64,000 bases of DNA from UBA6120 sp035361955 (GTDB lineage Bacteria; Bacillota_I; Bacilli_A; RFN20; CAG-826). The position numbers and the translations under genes were made by a program. Under the pieces are notes generated by a model. The model searched no databases, had not been told where the DNA came from, and saw only the letters and a program-made list of their open reading frames with translations. The DNA lies in contig DAOSDC010000006.1 in assembly GCA_035361955.1 (NCBI GenBank), positions 1 to 64,000 of the forward strand, in the 5' to 3' direction. Position 1 is the first letter of the stretch, and every line of letters starts with the position of its first letter. Positions 1 to 7,591 of this stretch are shown here, piece by piece.

Positions 1-435
1 GTTAACCACCGTCGTATCAATTGGGAACGGGATACCCCAAATTTGTCCAAAACCCAGCGATAAACCATGGAACAGCACCATGGAAACAAACGTAATGAAC
101 GTCGCCGATATCGTTGACGTCCAATAGATTTCCATTTTTGAATAACCGGCGATCAGCTTGTTGCGAATTGTGCCTTGGTTGACATCTTTGGCCAAGAATA
201 CGGCGACGACGATGCCAATGATAATGAACGGGGTACTTGAAAGCTGGAACGACGTGCTCAGCAAATCGCGCATCGTCAATGTCCAATAAATCGTACCGGT
301 CCATGGATCTTCATAATATGAGGTACCGGCGACAAGCGCTTGGAAGAAAGCAATGACAACCAAGATGATGGCCATCGCCAAAATGACTTTGTCTTTAAAG
401 AGGCGGCGTAATTCCAGCCGTAATAATCTAGCCAT
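1..435 (-). CDS. ABC-2 type transporter permease, 3' end outside window
   Basis: Membrane subunit of an ABC exporter. The 145 visible residues begin MARLLRLELRRLF, a positively charged cytoplasmic start typical of ABC-2 permeases. A hydrophobic segment follows at about residues 17-37, then an outer stretch, then further hydrophobic stretches at about 70-85 and 110-130. The frame stays open to base 1, so the C-terminal half is missing. The ATG overlaps the stop of the upstream ATPase gene by 8 bp (ATGGCTAG), which implies translational coupling and a two-component exporter. The substrate cannot be inferred. Confidence 0.8.
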   Translation of the reverse strand, partial: MARLLRLELRRLFKDKVILAMAIILVVIAFFQALVAGTSYYEDPWTGTIYWTLTMRDLLSTSFQLSSTPFIIIGIVVAVFLAKDVNQGTIRNKLIAGYSKMEIYWTSTISATFITFVSMVLFHGLSLGFGQIWGIPFPIDTTVVN

Positions 436-1351
436 GTTGCGCCTCCTTAATGATTTCCATGAAATATTGTTCGAGATCTTCGTTTTGTTCCTGAATATTG
501 ATGACTTCAACATCGCCCTTCGCTAATAAGGTCACGATCTTGCTGACGGCGACCGTTTCCGGAATCGTAACCGCATCTTTGAGAAGTTCGATATTTTTGT
601 AGCCAGATTCGGTTAATAGGGTATGGGCGACTGATGGTTTATCCACTCGTATTAGCGTTGCCTTACGACTGACGCGGGCAAGTTCTTCCGCGGTTATTTC
701 TTTGACTATTTTGCCTTTGTCAATGAAGCCGTATCGGGTGGCTAGTTTCGATAATTCGCTAAGAATATGCGAAGAGATTAAAATCGTGATTCCATCCTCG
801 TGGTTCAACTTTAACAATAACTCACGCATATCGCGAATCCCTTCGGGGTCAAGTCCATTATTCGGTTCATCAAGTACGAGAAATTCGGGATTGGATATCA
901 TCGCCATGGCAATGCCGAGTCGTTGTTTCATGCCCAATGAGAAATTCTTGACCTTCTTGCGTTTGCTGACAAGTAAAGAACTAAGTCCGACTTTTTCCAA
1001 TAAGGCTTCGACAAATTGTTTGACGTCTTTATTTATGCCTAGCAATGTACATTGAAGCTCAAGGTTTTCAAACGCAGTCAGTCCCATGTGCAACGCCGGG
1101 CTTTCGACAACCGCGGCCATGCGAGCCCGGACTCGTGTCCGTTTCCGCGGTTCGCTTTCGCCAAATAAGGCATAAGTGCCCGAGGTTGGTTCGGCGACAC
1201 CGGTGATGATCCGAATCAGTGTTGTTTTACCAGCGCCATTTTTACCGACGAAACCGTAAATGTCGCCTTTTTCAATCGTCATGTCGACGTGCTCAAGGGC
1301 ATGGGTTTTGCGGTAGTATTTGCATAAATTCTTCGTTTCTAATATGTACAT
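428..1351 (-). CDS. ABC transporter ATP-binding protein
   Basis: ATPase partner of the permease that overlaps its 3' end. The 307 residues carry Walker A (GKNGAGKTT), a signature of the SLGMKQRLGIA type typical of ABC-2 drug/bacteriocin exporters, Walker B FLVLDEP with the D-loop NGLDP, and an H-loop in ILISSHILSE. A C-terminal domain of about 90 residues follows, as in the CcmA/YtrB/BcrA group. I start it at the ATG at 1351, preceded by AGAGGA. A TTG 18 bp upstream is in frame but would overlap the previous gene and place the ribosome site inside the coding region. The substrate is unknown. Confidence 0.88.
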   Translation of the reverse strand: MYILETKNLCKYYRKTHALEHVDMTIEKGDIYGFVGKNGAGKTTLIRIITGVAEPTSGTYALFGESEPRKRTRVRARMAAVVESPALHMGLTAFENLELQCTLLGINKDVKQFVEALLEKVGLSSLLVSKRKKVKNFSLGMKQRLGIAMAMISNPEFLVLDEPNNGLDPEGIRDMRELLLKLNHEDGITILISSHILSELSKLATRYGFIDKGKIVKEITAEELARVSRKATLIRVDKPSVAHTLLTESGYKNIELLKDAVTIPETVAVSKIVTLLAKGDVEVINIQEQNEDLEQYFMEIIKEAQHG

Positions 1352-1362
1352 AGATCCTCTTT

Positions 1363-2403
1363 CTACCAAGCGTTATAAACTTTTTCGGCAAAACCGAGCA
1401 CATGATCGATGTGAAGTGGCTTGCCATCGCAAAGTATCGTGCCGCTATAAAAGCCAAAGACTTGATTTTGAATTGATTTGATGACGAGCAAATTGCTGAT
1501 TGAATGGCGATTCAGCAACGGTTTGAACCGTAAATCGATGTCGCCGCTCGTGCTTTTGATGAGCCATTCCTCCATAAAGGCATCGCGTCCTTTACCATCT
1601 TTAGGAATATAGAATGTGACATCGTCTAATTTCGTGGCAACCGTCGGCGACTCGCCGTCATTATGACGGTAATAAACCATGTTTTCGCTAGCTTTCGATG
1701 TATCGCCAAAACCATAGCCAAGATTGGCGCCCACGACATTGGAACCGCTGATGCCGCTGAAAGAGGCCCAGTACCAAGTGTTCTTGTAAGTCCAAACGCC
1801 ACGTCCCCAATCGAGCACGCCTTGAGCTCCTTCAAAGTCATGGATTGTACCTGCAAAAGAAACCGATCCATCAGCACGAAGATTGTTGAGTTTGTAATTG
1901 TAATAGAAATGACCTTTCTTCTTAAAAGGGGTGGCAATGCACAGTCCCGTACCATTAGTATCCGTCAGCGTTAAATCAAACTTGATGTCGCCAAGTTTAG
2001 CGACATTTTTGACATAACCCGACAATTTTCTGATTGCACCGGTTGTTTCGATCGTAATGTCGTATTGCTTTGAGGAAACATGCACCTTATTGTCAGCGGG
2101 AGATGGAGCAAGTTTGATTTTTCCCATCGGAAACAAACCGATGAAACTTCTCGAATATTCCTTAGGTTGCTTGAAATCGAAAAAGGTAATGCCAATCATT
2201 GAGATGTAACCTAAATCGCTAATTGTCAATGATAAGCCGTGTTTGGTGTTACCAACATAGTAATAATCCCATTCTTTGATACGCCATTTAGGCGTTTTGA
2301 TATCGGCACGGTCGTAAGTCTTTAATGGCTCATGTGCAAAACCGGCTTCCGCTAGTTGCCCAAATCCGTCTAGTAGCCGTCCCTTAATGATTTCATGTTG
2401 CAT
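1363..2403 (-). CDS. DUF2804 domain protein
   Basis: A 346-residue soluble protein of the DUF2804 family, recognised from the conserved stretch DWGRGVWTYKNTWYWAS near residues 198-214 and many aromatic beta-strand segments. The family resembles lipocalin-like or tocopherol-cyclase-like barrels, but its function is not established. There is no signal peptide or membrane span. It lies 11 bp upstream of the ABC ATPase gene and is probably co-transcribed with it. Family assignment is by memory of the motif; function is left open. Confidence 0.75.
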   Translation of the reverse strand: MQHEIIKGRLLDGFGQLAEAGFAHEPLKTYDRADIKTPKWRIKEWDYYYVGNTKHGLSLTISDLGYISMIGITFFDFKQPKEYSRSFIGLFPMGKIKLAPSPADNKVHVSSKQYDITIETTGAIRKLSGYVKNVAKLGDIKFDLTLTDTNGTGLCIATPFKKKGHFYYNYKLNNLRADGSVSFAGTIHDFEGAQGVLDWGRGVWTYKNTWYWASFSGISGSNVVGANLGYGFGDTSKASENMVYYRHNDGESPTVATKLDDVTFYIPKDGKGRDAFMEEWLIKSTSGDIDLRFKPLLNRHSISNLLVIKSIQNQVFGFYSGTILCDGKPLHIDHVLGFAEKVYNAW

Positions 2404-2453
2404 AGTGATGGTCCTTTAATATTGTATATTAACACGGCTTCGCTGTCTTGGAT

Positions 2454-2479
2454 AAAAAAACACCGGTCTAACCGGTGTG
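2454..2479 (-). terminator. Intrinsic terminator after tRNA-Ser
   Basis: On the minus strand ACACCGGT, a 3-base loop, ACCGGTGT and then seven T. It ends the tRNA-Ile/tRNA-Ser unit. Confidence 0.85.
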
Positions 2480-2486
2480 AACTATC

Positions 2487-2577
2487 TGGCGGAAGCTAAG
2501 AGATTCGAACTCTTGCGGGGCTTGCACCCCCTATCGGTTTTCAAGACCGACCCCTTCAACCGCTTGGGTAAGCTTCC
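2487..2577 (-). tRNA. tRNA-Ser (anticodon TGA)
   Basis: Acceptor arms GGAAGCT/AGCTTCC close a 91-base class II tRNA with a long variable arm. The anticodon loop CTTGAAA gives TGA. The 3' GCCA is encoded. It follows tRNA-Ile in the same direction after one base. Confidence 0.95.
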
Positions 2578-2578
2578 A

Positions 2579-2654
2579 TGGTGGACCCTGCAGGACTCGA
2601 ACCTGCAACCAGCCGGTTATGAGCCGGAAGCTCTAACCATTGAGCTAAGGGTCC
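2579..2654 (-). tRNA. tRNA-Ile2 (anticodon CAT, lysidine type) or Met
   Basis: A 76-base cloverleaf with acceptor GGACCC/GGGTCC and encoded CCA. The loop CTCATAA reads CAT. The GGACCCTTAGCTCA start and CTCATAACC loop match the Firmicutes AUA-decoding tRNA-Ile whose C34 is modified by TilS, rather than the elongator Met present at 2733-2809. The assignment between the two is by resemblance. Confidence 0.8.
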
Positions 2655-2693
2655 AGTCGCTCTTATATCTTATTACAAGAGCCATGGTTTGGA

Positions 2694-2723
2694 AATAAAA
2701 ACCCGACGGTTAAGTCCGGGTTT
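2694..2723 (-). terminator. Intrinsic terminator between tRNA-Met and tRNA-Ile
   Basis: Minus-strand stem AAACCCG/CGGGTTT with an 11-base loop, followed by TTATTT. It separates the Ala-Met unit from the Ile-Ser unit. Confidence 0.7.
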
Positions 2724-2732
2724 GCACGTGTA

Positions 2733-2809
2733 TGGTAGCTGCGGGGGGACTCGAACCCTCGACCTGCCGGGTATGAACCGGACGCTCTAGCCAACTGAGC
2801 TACGCAGCC
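2733..2809 (-). tRNA. tRNA-Met, elongator (anticodon CAT)
   Basis: A 77-base cloverleaf with acceptor GGCTGCG and encoded CCA. The loop TTCATAC reads CAT. The first pair G1-C72 and the D-arm match elongator Met rather than initiator Met. Confidence 0.9.
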
Positions 2810-2816
2810 ATGGTTA

Positions 2817-2892
2817 TGGTGGAGCCAAGGGGGATCGAACCCCTGACCTCCTGGTTGCAAACCAGGCGCTCTCCCAGCTGAGCTATGACCCC
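2817..2892 (-). tRNA. tRNA-Ala (anticodon TGC)
   Basis: A 76-base cloverleaf with loop TTTGCAA and encoded CCA. The acceptor GGGGTCA pairs with TGGCTCC and gives the G3-U70 wobble pair that identifies alanine tRNA. Confidence 0.95.
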
Positions 2893-2965
2893 AATGGGAT
2901 GCTCATTCCACGCCTAAATATATTAATTGTTTTAGTCACTGTTTTCAACTAAAACATGACCCAAT

Positions 2966-2988
2966 AAAAAAATGCAGTTTCCTGCATT
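2966..2988 (-). terminator. Intrinsic terminator after tRNA-Arg(TCG)
   Basis: Minus-strand ATGCAG, GAAA loop, CTGCAT, then seven T. It ends the EIIC-like gene plus tRNA-Arg unit. Confidence 0.85.
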
Positions 2989-2997
2989 AATTTATCG

Positions 2998-3074
2998 TGG
3001 CGCGCCCGACAAGAATCGAACTCGTAACCCCCAGATTCGAAGTCTGATGCTCTATCCAATTGAGCTACGGGCGC
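2998..3074 (-). tRNA. tRNA-Arg (anticodon TCG)
   Basis: A 77-base cloverleaf with acceptor GCGCCCG/CGGGCGC, loop CTTCGAA and encoded CCA. Its 5' end directly abuts the stop codon of the EIIC-like gene at 3075, so it is probably cut from a shared transcript. It differs from tRNA-Arg(ACG) at 4271-4347 at only about six positions. Confidence 0.95.
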
Positions 3075-4136
3075 CTAGATTTTCAGATCGCCAGGGCCAT
3101 AAAGCTTCAAGCGACGGAATAGTAAATCGACGAAAAACACGAGAATGATCGGTAACACGATTTGAAGCAGCACAATCGAGAGCCATGTCATCAATTCATT
3201 GCCCATGGCAGCGTAGGTAGCGAATTGGCCAACGAAACCGCTCGTTCCCATGCCGGCTCCGGTCGAATCGGTTCGTGTTTTAAAAACGAGCGTGGAAAAC
3301 GGTCCTAAAGTCGCGGAGACGATAATCGGCGGTAACCAAATGATCGGTTTCTTCAAAACATTTTTGAACTGTAACATACTTGTACCGATGGCCACTGAAA
3401 TCGTCGTCCCAAAATCGTTGTCCTTACGACCCATAACCGCGAAACCGAGCATATTGACGCAGCAACCGACTAAAGCCGCCCCCCCGGCAATACCTCCGAT
3501 TTGGAAGCTGATAGCAATGGCCGCACTGGAAAATGGCGAAGTCAAAATCATACCCATAAGAACGCTGACAAGCATCCCCATCAGGAATGGTTGTTCAAAT
3601 TCGGTGACGCGATTGACAAAAGCACCAATAGCGGTCGTCACCGAACTGATCGGATTGACGATAATGATGGCGATCGTATAACTGACGATAATCGCAAACA
3701 TCGGTATCAGGATAATGTCGAGCGGACTCTTCCTTTTGAACACGGCGCGCAAGGCTAACATCGTGAAAACAACGGTCAAATAAGAAACCATTGGGTCGGA
3801 TTTTCCCATCAAAGCAATCGAGGTGGAAATACCGCCGGCAACTGCTGAAGCAATCAGTTTCAGCCCATCAAACTTCAAAGCCATACCAATGCCGATGCCA
3901 ATACCGATACCCATTAACGATTTGACAAATGTCGCCAAGTTGATGATTGATGTGCCCAGTGCGATGGTATTACCGAGCAACAGGAAGTTAAAGTTAAGCA
4001 ACAATCCGATTTGATTCAAGATGACGCCGATGATTAATGTGGCGAATAAGCCATAAACCATCCCGTTCATGGATACGATCACAAATTGATAGGCGCTTTT
4101 AATCGTGGACTTAAATGTCCGTTTTTCACTATTCAT
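3075..4136 (-). CDS. PTS EIIC-like sugar permease (PTS_EIIC_2 family)
   Basis: A 353-residue polytopic protein with about ten hydrophobic segments and a glycine-isoleucine run (GIGIGIGIG) near residues 76-84. It has the conserved GLxxQFxTYxAMG-like segment near residue 300. The pattern matches the stand-alone EIIC family PF13303, which lacks EIIA and EIIB domains. No phosphorylatable His or Cys domain and no PTS partner gene lies nearby, so sugar specificity and energy coupling are open. The gene sits between tRNA clusters and its stop touches tRNA-Arg. Confidence 0.75.
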   Translation of the reverse strand: MNSEKRTFKSTIKSAYQFVIVSMNGMVYGLFATLIIGVILNQIGLLLNFNFLLLGNTIALGTSIINLATFVKSLMGIGIGIGIGMALKFDGLKLIASAVAGGISTSIALMGKSDPMVSYLTVVFTMLALRAVFKRKSPLDIILIPMFAIIVSYTIAIIIVNPISSVTTAIGAFVNRVTEFEQPFLMGMLVSVLMGMILTSPFSSAAIAISFQIGGIAGGAALVGCCVNMLGFAVMGRKDNDFGTTISVAIGTSMLQFKNVLKKPIIWLPPIIVSATLGPFSTLVFKTRTDSTGAGMGTSGFVGQFATYAAMGNELMTWLSIVLLQIVLPIILVFFVDLLFRRLKLYGPGDLKI

Positions 4137-4154
4137 ACGTGAATATTATATTAC

Positions 4155-4179
4155 AAAAAAATCACCGCGGTGCGGTGAT
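4155..4179 (-). terminator. Intrinsic terminator after tRNA-Pro
   Basis: Minus-strand ATCACCGC, 3-base loop, GCGGTGAT, then seven T. It ends the Cys-Arg-Pro tRNA unit. Confidence 0.9.
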
Positions 4180-4189
4180 ATTTTGACGA

Positions 4190-4266
<77 letters not shown>

Positions 4267-4270
4267 GTCA

Positions 4271-4347
4271 TGGCGCGCCCGACAAGAATCGAACTCGTAA
4301 CCTCCAGATTCGTAGTCTGGCACTCTATCCAGTTGAGCTACGGGCGC
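4271..4347 (-). tRNA. tRNA-Arg (anticodon ACG)
   Basis: A 77-base cloverleaf with loop CTACGAA reading ACG and encoded CCA. A34 is expected to be edited to inosine by TadA, so it would read CGU/CGC/CGA. It is nearly identical to tRNA-Arg(TCG). Confidence 0.95.
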
Positions 4348-4361
4348 ACGGAAAGGCTTAT

Positions 4362-4391
4362 ATAATATAGCACGAATTATGCTTTTTACAA
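4362..4391 (-). promoter_or_regulatory. Sigma-A-type promoter for tRNA-Arg/tRNA-Pro
   Basis: Minus-strand -35 TTGTAA (4386-4391), an 18-base spacer and -10 TATTAT (4362-4367), about 15 bases before the tRNA-Arg 5' end. Confidence 0.6.
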
Positions 4392-4407
4392 GCCTTTTTA
4401 TAGTGAT

Positions 4408-4481
4408 TGGAGGTTCCTATCGGAGTCGAACCGACGATGATTGAGTTGCAGTCAATTGCCTTACCACTTGGCTAAGGAACC
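4408..4481 (-). tRNA. tRNA-Cys (anticodon GCA)
   Basis: A 74-base cloverleaf with acceptor GGTTCCT/AGGAACC, loop CTGCAAC reading GCA and encoded CCA. It is the first tRNA of this minus-strand cluster. Confidence 0.95.
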
Positions 4482-4544
4482 ACAAGGCGCGATGCCAAGG
4501 GAAAGTATAGCATCGTCGCCTAATTACATCAAATGTCTATTTGG

Positions 4545-5987
4545 CTATTTTCGAGTTTTGCGAGTGCTGCCACGGCGGCTGCGCTTCGTCGTTTTCTTTT
4601 TGAAAAAGAAGAATAAACCGAGTCCAACGCCGATTAACGAGCCAGCGCCGATAAGCACCAACGTCAATGGTTCGACAGTTGAAGTTTTTACGCGCGACCA
4701 CAGCTCGACAATCGCCGCCGTGTCGTCGCCAAAATCACGCATAACAGCCGAACGATTAATCGTTTCTTGATCGGGATATTGCGTGTGCAATTGCCGATTC
4801 TCAAACGTGGTCACGATCATATCGGCGCTACCGTCGACGGTATTTTCAAAGAAGTATGTTAAATCTAGTTCAAAATCACCTTCGGCGTCTTCCATGTCAT
4901 GAACGCGATCAAGCACGTCTTGTCCGGCGATGAAACTCGTATAGCCGATATAATCCATGTTCAAGATGGCGATTTCCGGATTAGACACGAAATTAACGAA
5001 CTCTTGGGCTAGTCTTGTTTGAGCGCCTTTGGGCATGACCCAGCCGTCGAACCAAATGTTGCCGCCTTCATGCGGGACGATGTATTCCAGTTCTTTGCTC
5101 GATTCTTCTTCGACTAAATCCATCGAGTAGACAGCGTCGCCACTCCACGACACTTGCATACCGATTTTGCCGGAAGCAATATCGTTTTTTCCGGAGTCGA
5201 CTTCAAGACCGTAGCTGTTATCTTTCAATGCACGCAACGATGTTTCAACCGCGGCAATCGTATCCGCGTCCGAACGATTAATAATCGTGCCGATTTGGTT
5301 GTTATAATCAGCGGCCGTAATGTCCAAGTCGAGATATTGATCGCGCAGTTCCATTAATTCGTCGTGATAAACATCGATAACACCAATCATGTAAGTTTCA
5401 CGCATCGAATTTTTAATGGTGGCCTTTTTGGCATACTCGGTATCGTATAGCACGCGCCAGCTTGTCGCATCTACGGGATCAATGATTTCAGGATCATAGA
5501 CGATGCCGACAGTTCCCCACATGTATCCAGCCGCATAATCGCTGACCGGTTCCGTATTGACAATAAGTTCTTCAAAGATGTTTTTTAAATACGGAGAAGC
5601 GTAATCGTTGTAATAAGGCAAATACGTGTAACTTCCGTCTGGCTCGCGGTCGTATTTTTCTAGCAAATCTTCCTTCATCATGATTTGAATCATGTATTCG
5701 CTCGGGGCGACGAGGTCGAATTGGCGCCCGAGTTTCGCCACTTGGCTATAAGCCGTTTCGTTGACGTCATAGGTCGAGTATTCGACCTTGATGCGCTGGC
5801 CGTAGGTGGCAAAATAATAATCTTCGAATTGCTCAGTGACGTTTTTGGGATCTTCGGCCGTTTCTTGTTCGTAGATATAACCACCCCAGTTGTACACGCG
5901 AAGCGTAATGTCGACATTGTTGTTCTCGCCCTGACATCCGGCGAGCAGTCCTAATGTGGCAAGTGCGACAATCCAAGTTTTTTTCAT
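4545..5987 (-). CDS. potD: Spermidine/putrescine-binding lipoprotein PotD with extra C-terminal membrane anchor
   Basis: Extracellular substrate-binding subunit of the polyamine importer. The lipobox LLAGC places the acylated cysteine at residue 18. The mature start VYNWGGYI and the aromatic/acidic pocket pattern (WSGDAVY, GGNIWFDGWVMPKGA) are typical of PotD. At 480 residues it is about 130 longer than usual. The excess includes a linker, a hydrophobic span at about residues 442-461 and a highly basic tail ending RSRRGSTRKTRK, so the protein appears fixed in the membrane at both ends. It is the last gene of potABCD, directly abutting potC, with AAGGAGG before its ATG. Confidence 0.92.
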   Translation of the reverse strand: MKKTWIVALATLGLLAGCQGENNNVDITLRVYNWGGYIYEQETAEDPKNVTEQFEDYYFATYGQRIKVEYSTYDVNETAYSQVAKLGRQFDLVAPSEYMIQIMMKEDLLEKYDREPDGSYTYLPYYNDYASPYLKNIFEELIVNTEPVSDYAAGYMWGTVGIVYDPEIIDPVDATSWRVLYDTEYAKKATIKNSMRETYMIGVIDVYHDELMELRDQYLDLDITAADYNNQIGTIINRSDADTIAAVETSLRALKDNSYGLEVDSGKNDIASGKIGMQVSWSGDAVYSMDLVEEESSKELEYIVPHEGGNIWFDGWVMPKGAQTRLAQEFVNFVSNPEIAILNMDYIGYTSFIAGQDVLDRVHDMEDAEGDFELDLTYFFENTVDGSADMIVTTFENRQLHTQYPDQETINRSAVMRDFGDDTAAIVELWSRVKTSTVEPLTLVLIGAGSLIGVGLGLFFFFKKKTTKRSRRGSTRKTRK

Positions 5988-6803
5988 TTATTTGTCCTCC
6001 TTATGGAATAAACCCTGTTTCTTCTTCTCTTCGGATTTGGCCTTGAGTCCGTTGAAAACGAATACCCCGACGGCAAATAGGAAGATTAGTGTAGTTAAAG
6101 CGCGGATTTCGGGCGGGATGCCGATGCGCAATTGATTTTCGACATAAGTCGAAAGCGTGTCGTAATTAGGTGCCTTTAAGAATAATGTAATGATGAAATC
6201 ATCAAGCGACAAAGTCAATGCTAACAAAAAACCGCTGACGATGCCAGGAATGATTTCCGGCAAAATGACTTTTCTTAAGGCGTAACTAGGTTTGGCTCCC
6301 AAATCAAGCGCCGCCTCATAAATGCTGGGGTCCATTTGTTGCAGTTTGGGTTTGACGCTTAAATATACGAAGGCTACCGTTAAAACGACATGCCCGATTA
6401 GTAAGGTCAAGAAGCCAGCCGACCAACCAAGTACGATAAAAAGAATCGCCAACGAAAGCGCCATGACGATTTCGGCGTTGATGACAGGCAGTTGCGTGAC
6501 GACTTCCATCGTTTGTTTGGCCCGGCGACGCATATAGAAGATGCCAATGGCGCCCAGAGTCCCCAACACCGTGGAAACGATAGCCGAGGAGAAGCCGACA
6601 ATCAAGGTATTGCCCAAGGCGCGCATCGCGGCTTGGTTTTGGAATAGTTTGATGTATAGTTCGAATGTTACATAATCGTTTTCGGCAATGAAACCAACGG
6701 TTTGGCTCGACAAAAACGAAAAGACTATTAATAGGAAAATTGGCAAATACATTAAAAACAAGATGAAATACACATAAGCGTTGGCAATGATTTTCTTTAC
6801 CAT
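5988..6803 (-). CDS. potC: Spermidine/putrescine ABC transporter permease PotC
   Basis: Inner permease of the polyamine importer, 271 residues with six membrane spans. The EAA loop that contacts the ATPase is visible as EAALDLGAKPSYALRKVILPEI near residues 165-185, and SLDDFIIT after it is typical of PotC. The stop is immediately followed by the potD ATG, and the 5' end overlaps potB by 7 bp, consistent with tight translational coupling. Confidence 0.95.
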   Translation of the reverse strand: MVKKIIANAYVYFILFLMYLPIFLLIVFSFLSSQTVGFIAENDYVTFELYIKLFQNQAAMRALGNTLIVGFSSAIVSTVLGTLGAIGIFYMRRRAKQTMEVVTQLPVINAEIVMALSLAILFIVLGWSAGFLTLLIGHVVLTVAFVYLSVKPKLQQMDPSIYEAALDLGAKPSYALRKVILPEIIPGIVSGFLLALTLSLDDFIITLFLKAPNYDTLSTYVENQLRIGIPPEIRALTTLIFLFAVGVFVFNGLKAKSEEKKKQGLFHKEDK

Positions 6804-7591
6804 ATGGCCACCCGCTTTCCATCATCGGTTTTCGAGAATTTTCTTGTCAAGAACATCGATAGGGCAATGATTACCAACATGACAAGCGACATGAAACTGC
6901 CTAAATGCCAATTGGTCTTATAGGCATCATAAATCGCTTCTCCGAACAAAATGATGTTGTAATCGGATAAGATATTGGGAATCACTTGTGAAGATATCGT
7001 GGGCATAAAGACCATCATTGCGCCACTGACAATGCCGGGCATCGTCATTGGAATGATGACTTTGAAAAATGTTTGTGTCGGCGTCGCTCCTAAGTCATGA
7101 CTTGCCTCAATTTGACTTTTGTCCATCTTGAGCATCGTCGTGTAAAGAGGCAAAATCACAAACGGCAAATAGTTATACACAAGCCCGACCATGACGGCGA
7201 CGCCTGGGGCGTTGCCCGAATTGATACCCAGCCAATAAAGCAAATCGCGTGTTGCCCAAGTACGAATCACAAAGTTGACCCACATTGGCATAATGAAAAG
7301 CATGACGACAACGGCGTTCCTATTGTATTTCTTATTTGCCAAAATCATGGCAATCGGATAGCCAATCAGTAGACATATGATGGTGTTGCCTAACGCATAT
7401 AAAAATGATAATAGCAAAACGCCGGGTTTTTCCGGATTGGCAAAAAAGGAAACGACCGCGTCAAATGAAAATTGGCCCGACCGGTCCGTGAACGCATAAA
7501 ACACGATCACAAACACCGGAAAGATCACGAAGAAAAGCAGGAACAAGACGTATGGTAACGATAAATACTTGCGTTGGAACCTAAACTTCAT
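6797..7591 (-). CDS. potB: Spermidine/putrescine ABC transporter permease PotB
   Basis: Second permease of the polyamine importer, 264 residues with six spans. The EAA loop reads EASHDLGATPTQTFFKVIIP near residues 164-183. The motif VNFVIRTWATRDLL in the second loop is characteristic of PotB. It overlaps potA upstream by 11 bp and potC downstream by 7 bp. Confidence 0.95.
   Translation of the reverse strand: MKFRFQRKYLSLPYVLFLLFFVIFPVFVIVFYAFTDRSGQFSFDAVVSFFANPEKPGVLLLSFLYALGNTIICLLIGYPIAMILANKKYNRNAVVVMLFIMPMWVNFVIRTWATRDLLYWLGINSGNAPGVAVMVGLVYNYLPFVILPLYTTMLKMDKSQIEASHDLGATPTQTFFKVIIPMTMPGIVSGAMMVFMPTISSQVIPNILSDYNIILFGEAIYDAYKTNWHLGSFMSLVMLVIIALSMFLTRKFSKTDDGKRVAIW

Noticed and set aside
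2579..2654. Initiator tRNA-Met for the CAT tRNA at this position
   Set aside because: The first acceptor pair G-C is formed and the loop CTCATAA matches lysidine-type tRNA-Ile; initiator tRNA normally has a mismatch there and three G-C pairs before the anticodon loop.
2477..2860. Short open frames across the tRNA cluster on both strands
   Set aside because: They coincide with clear cloverleaf tRNA genes and have no ribosome sites.
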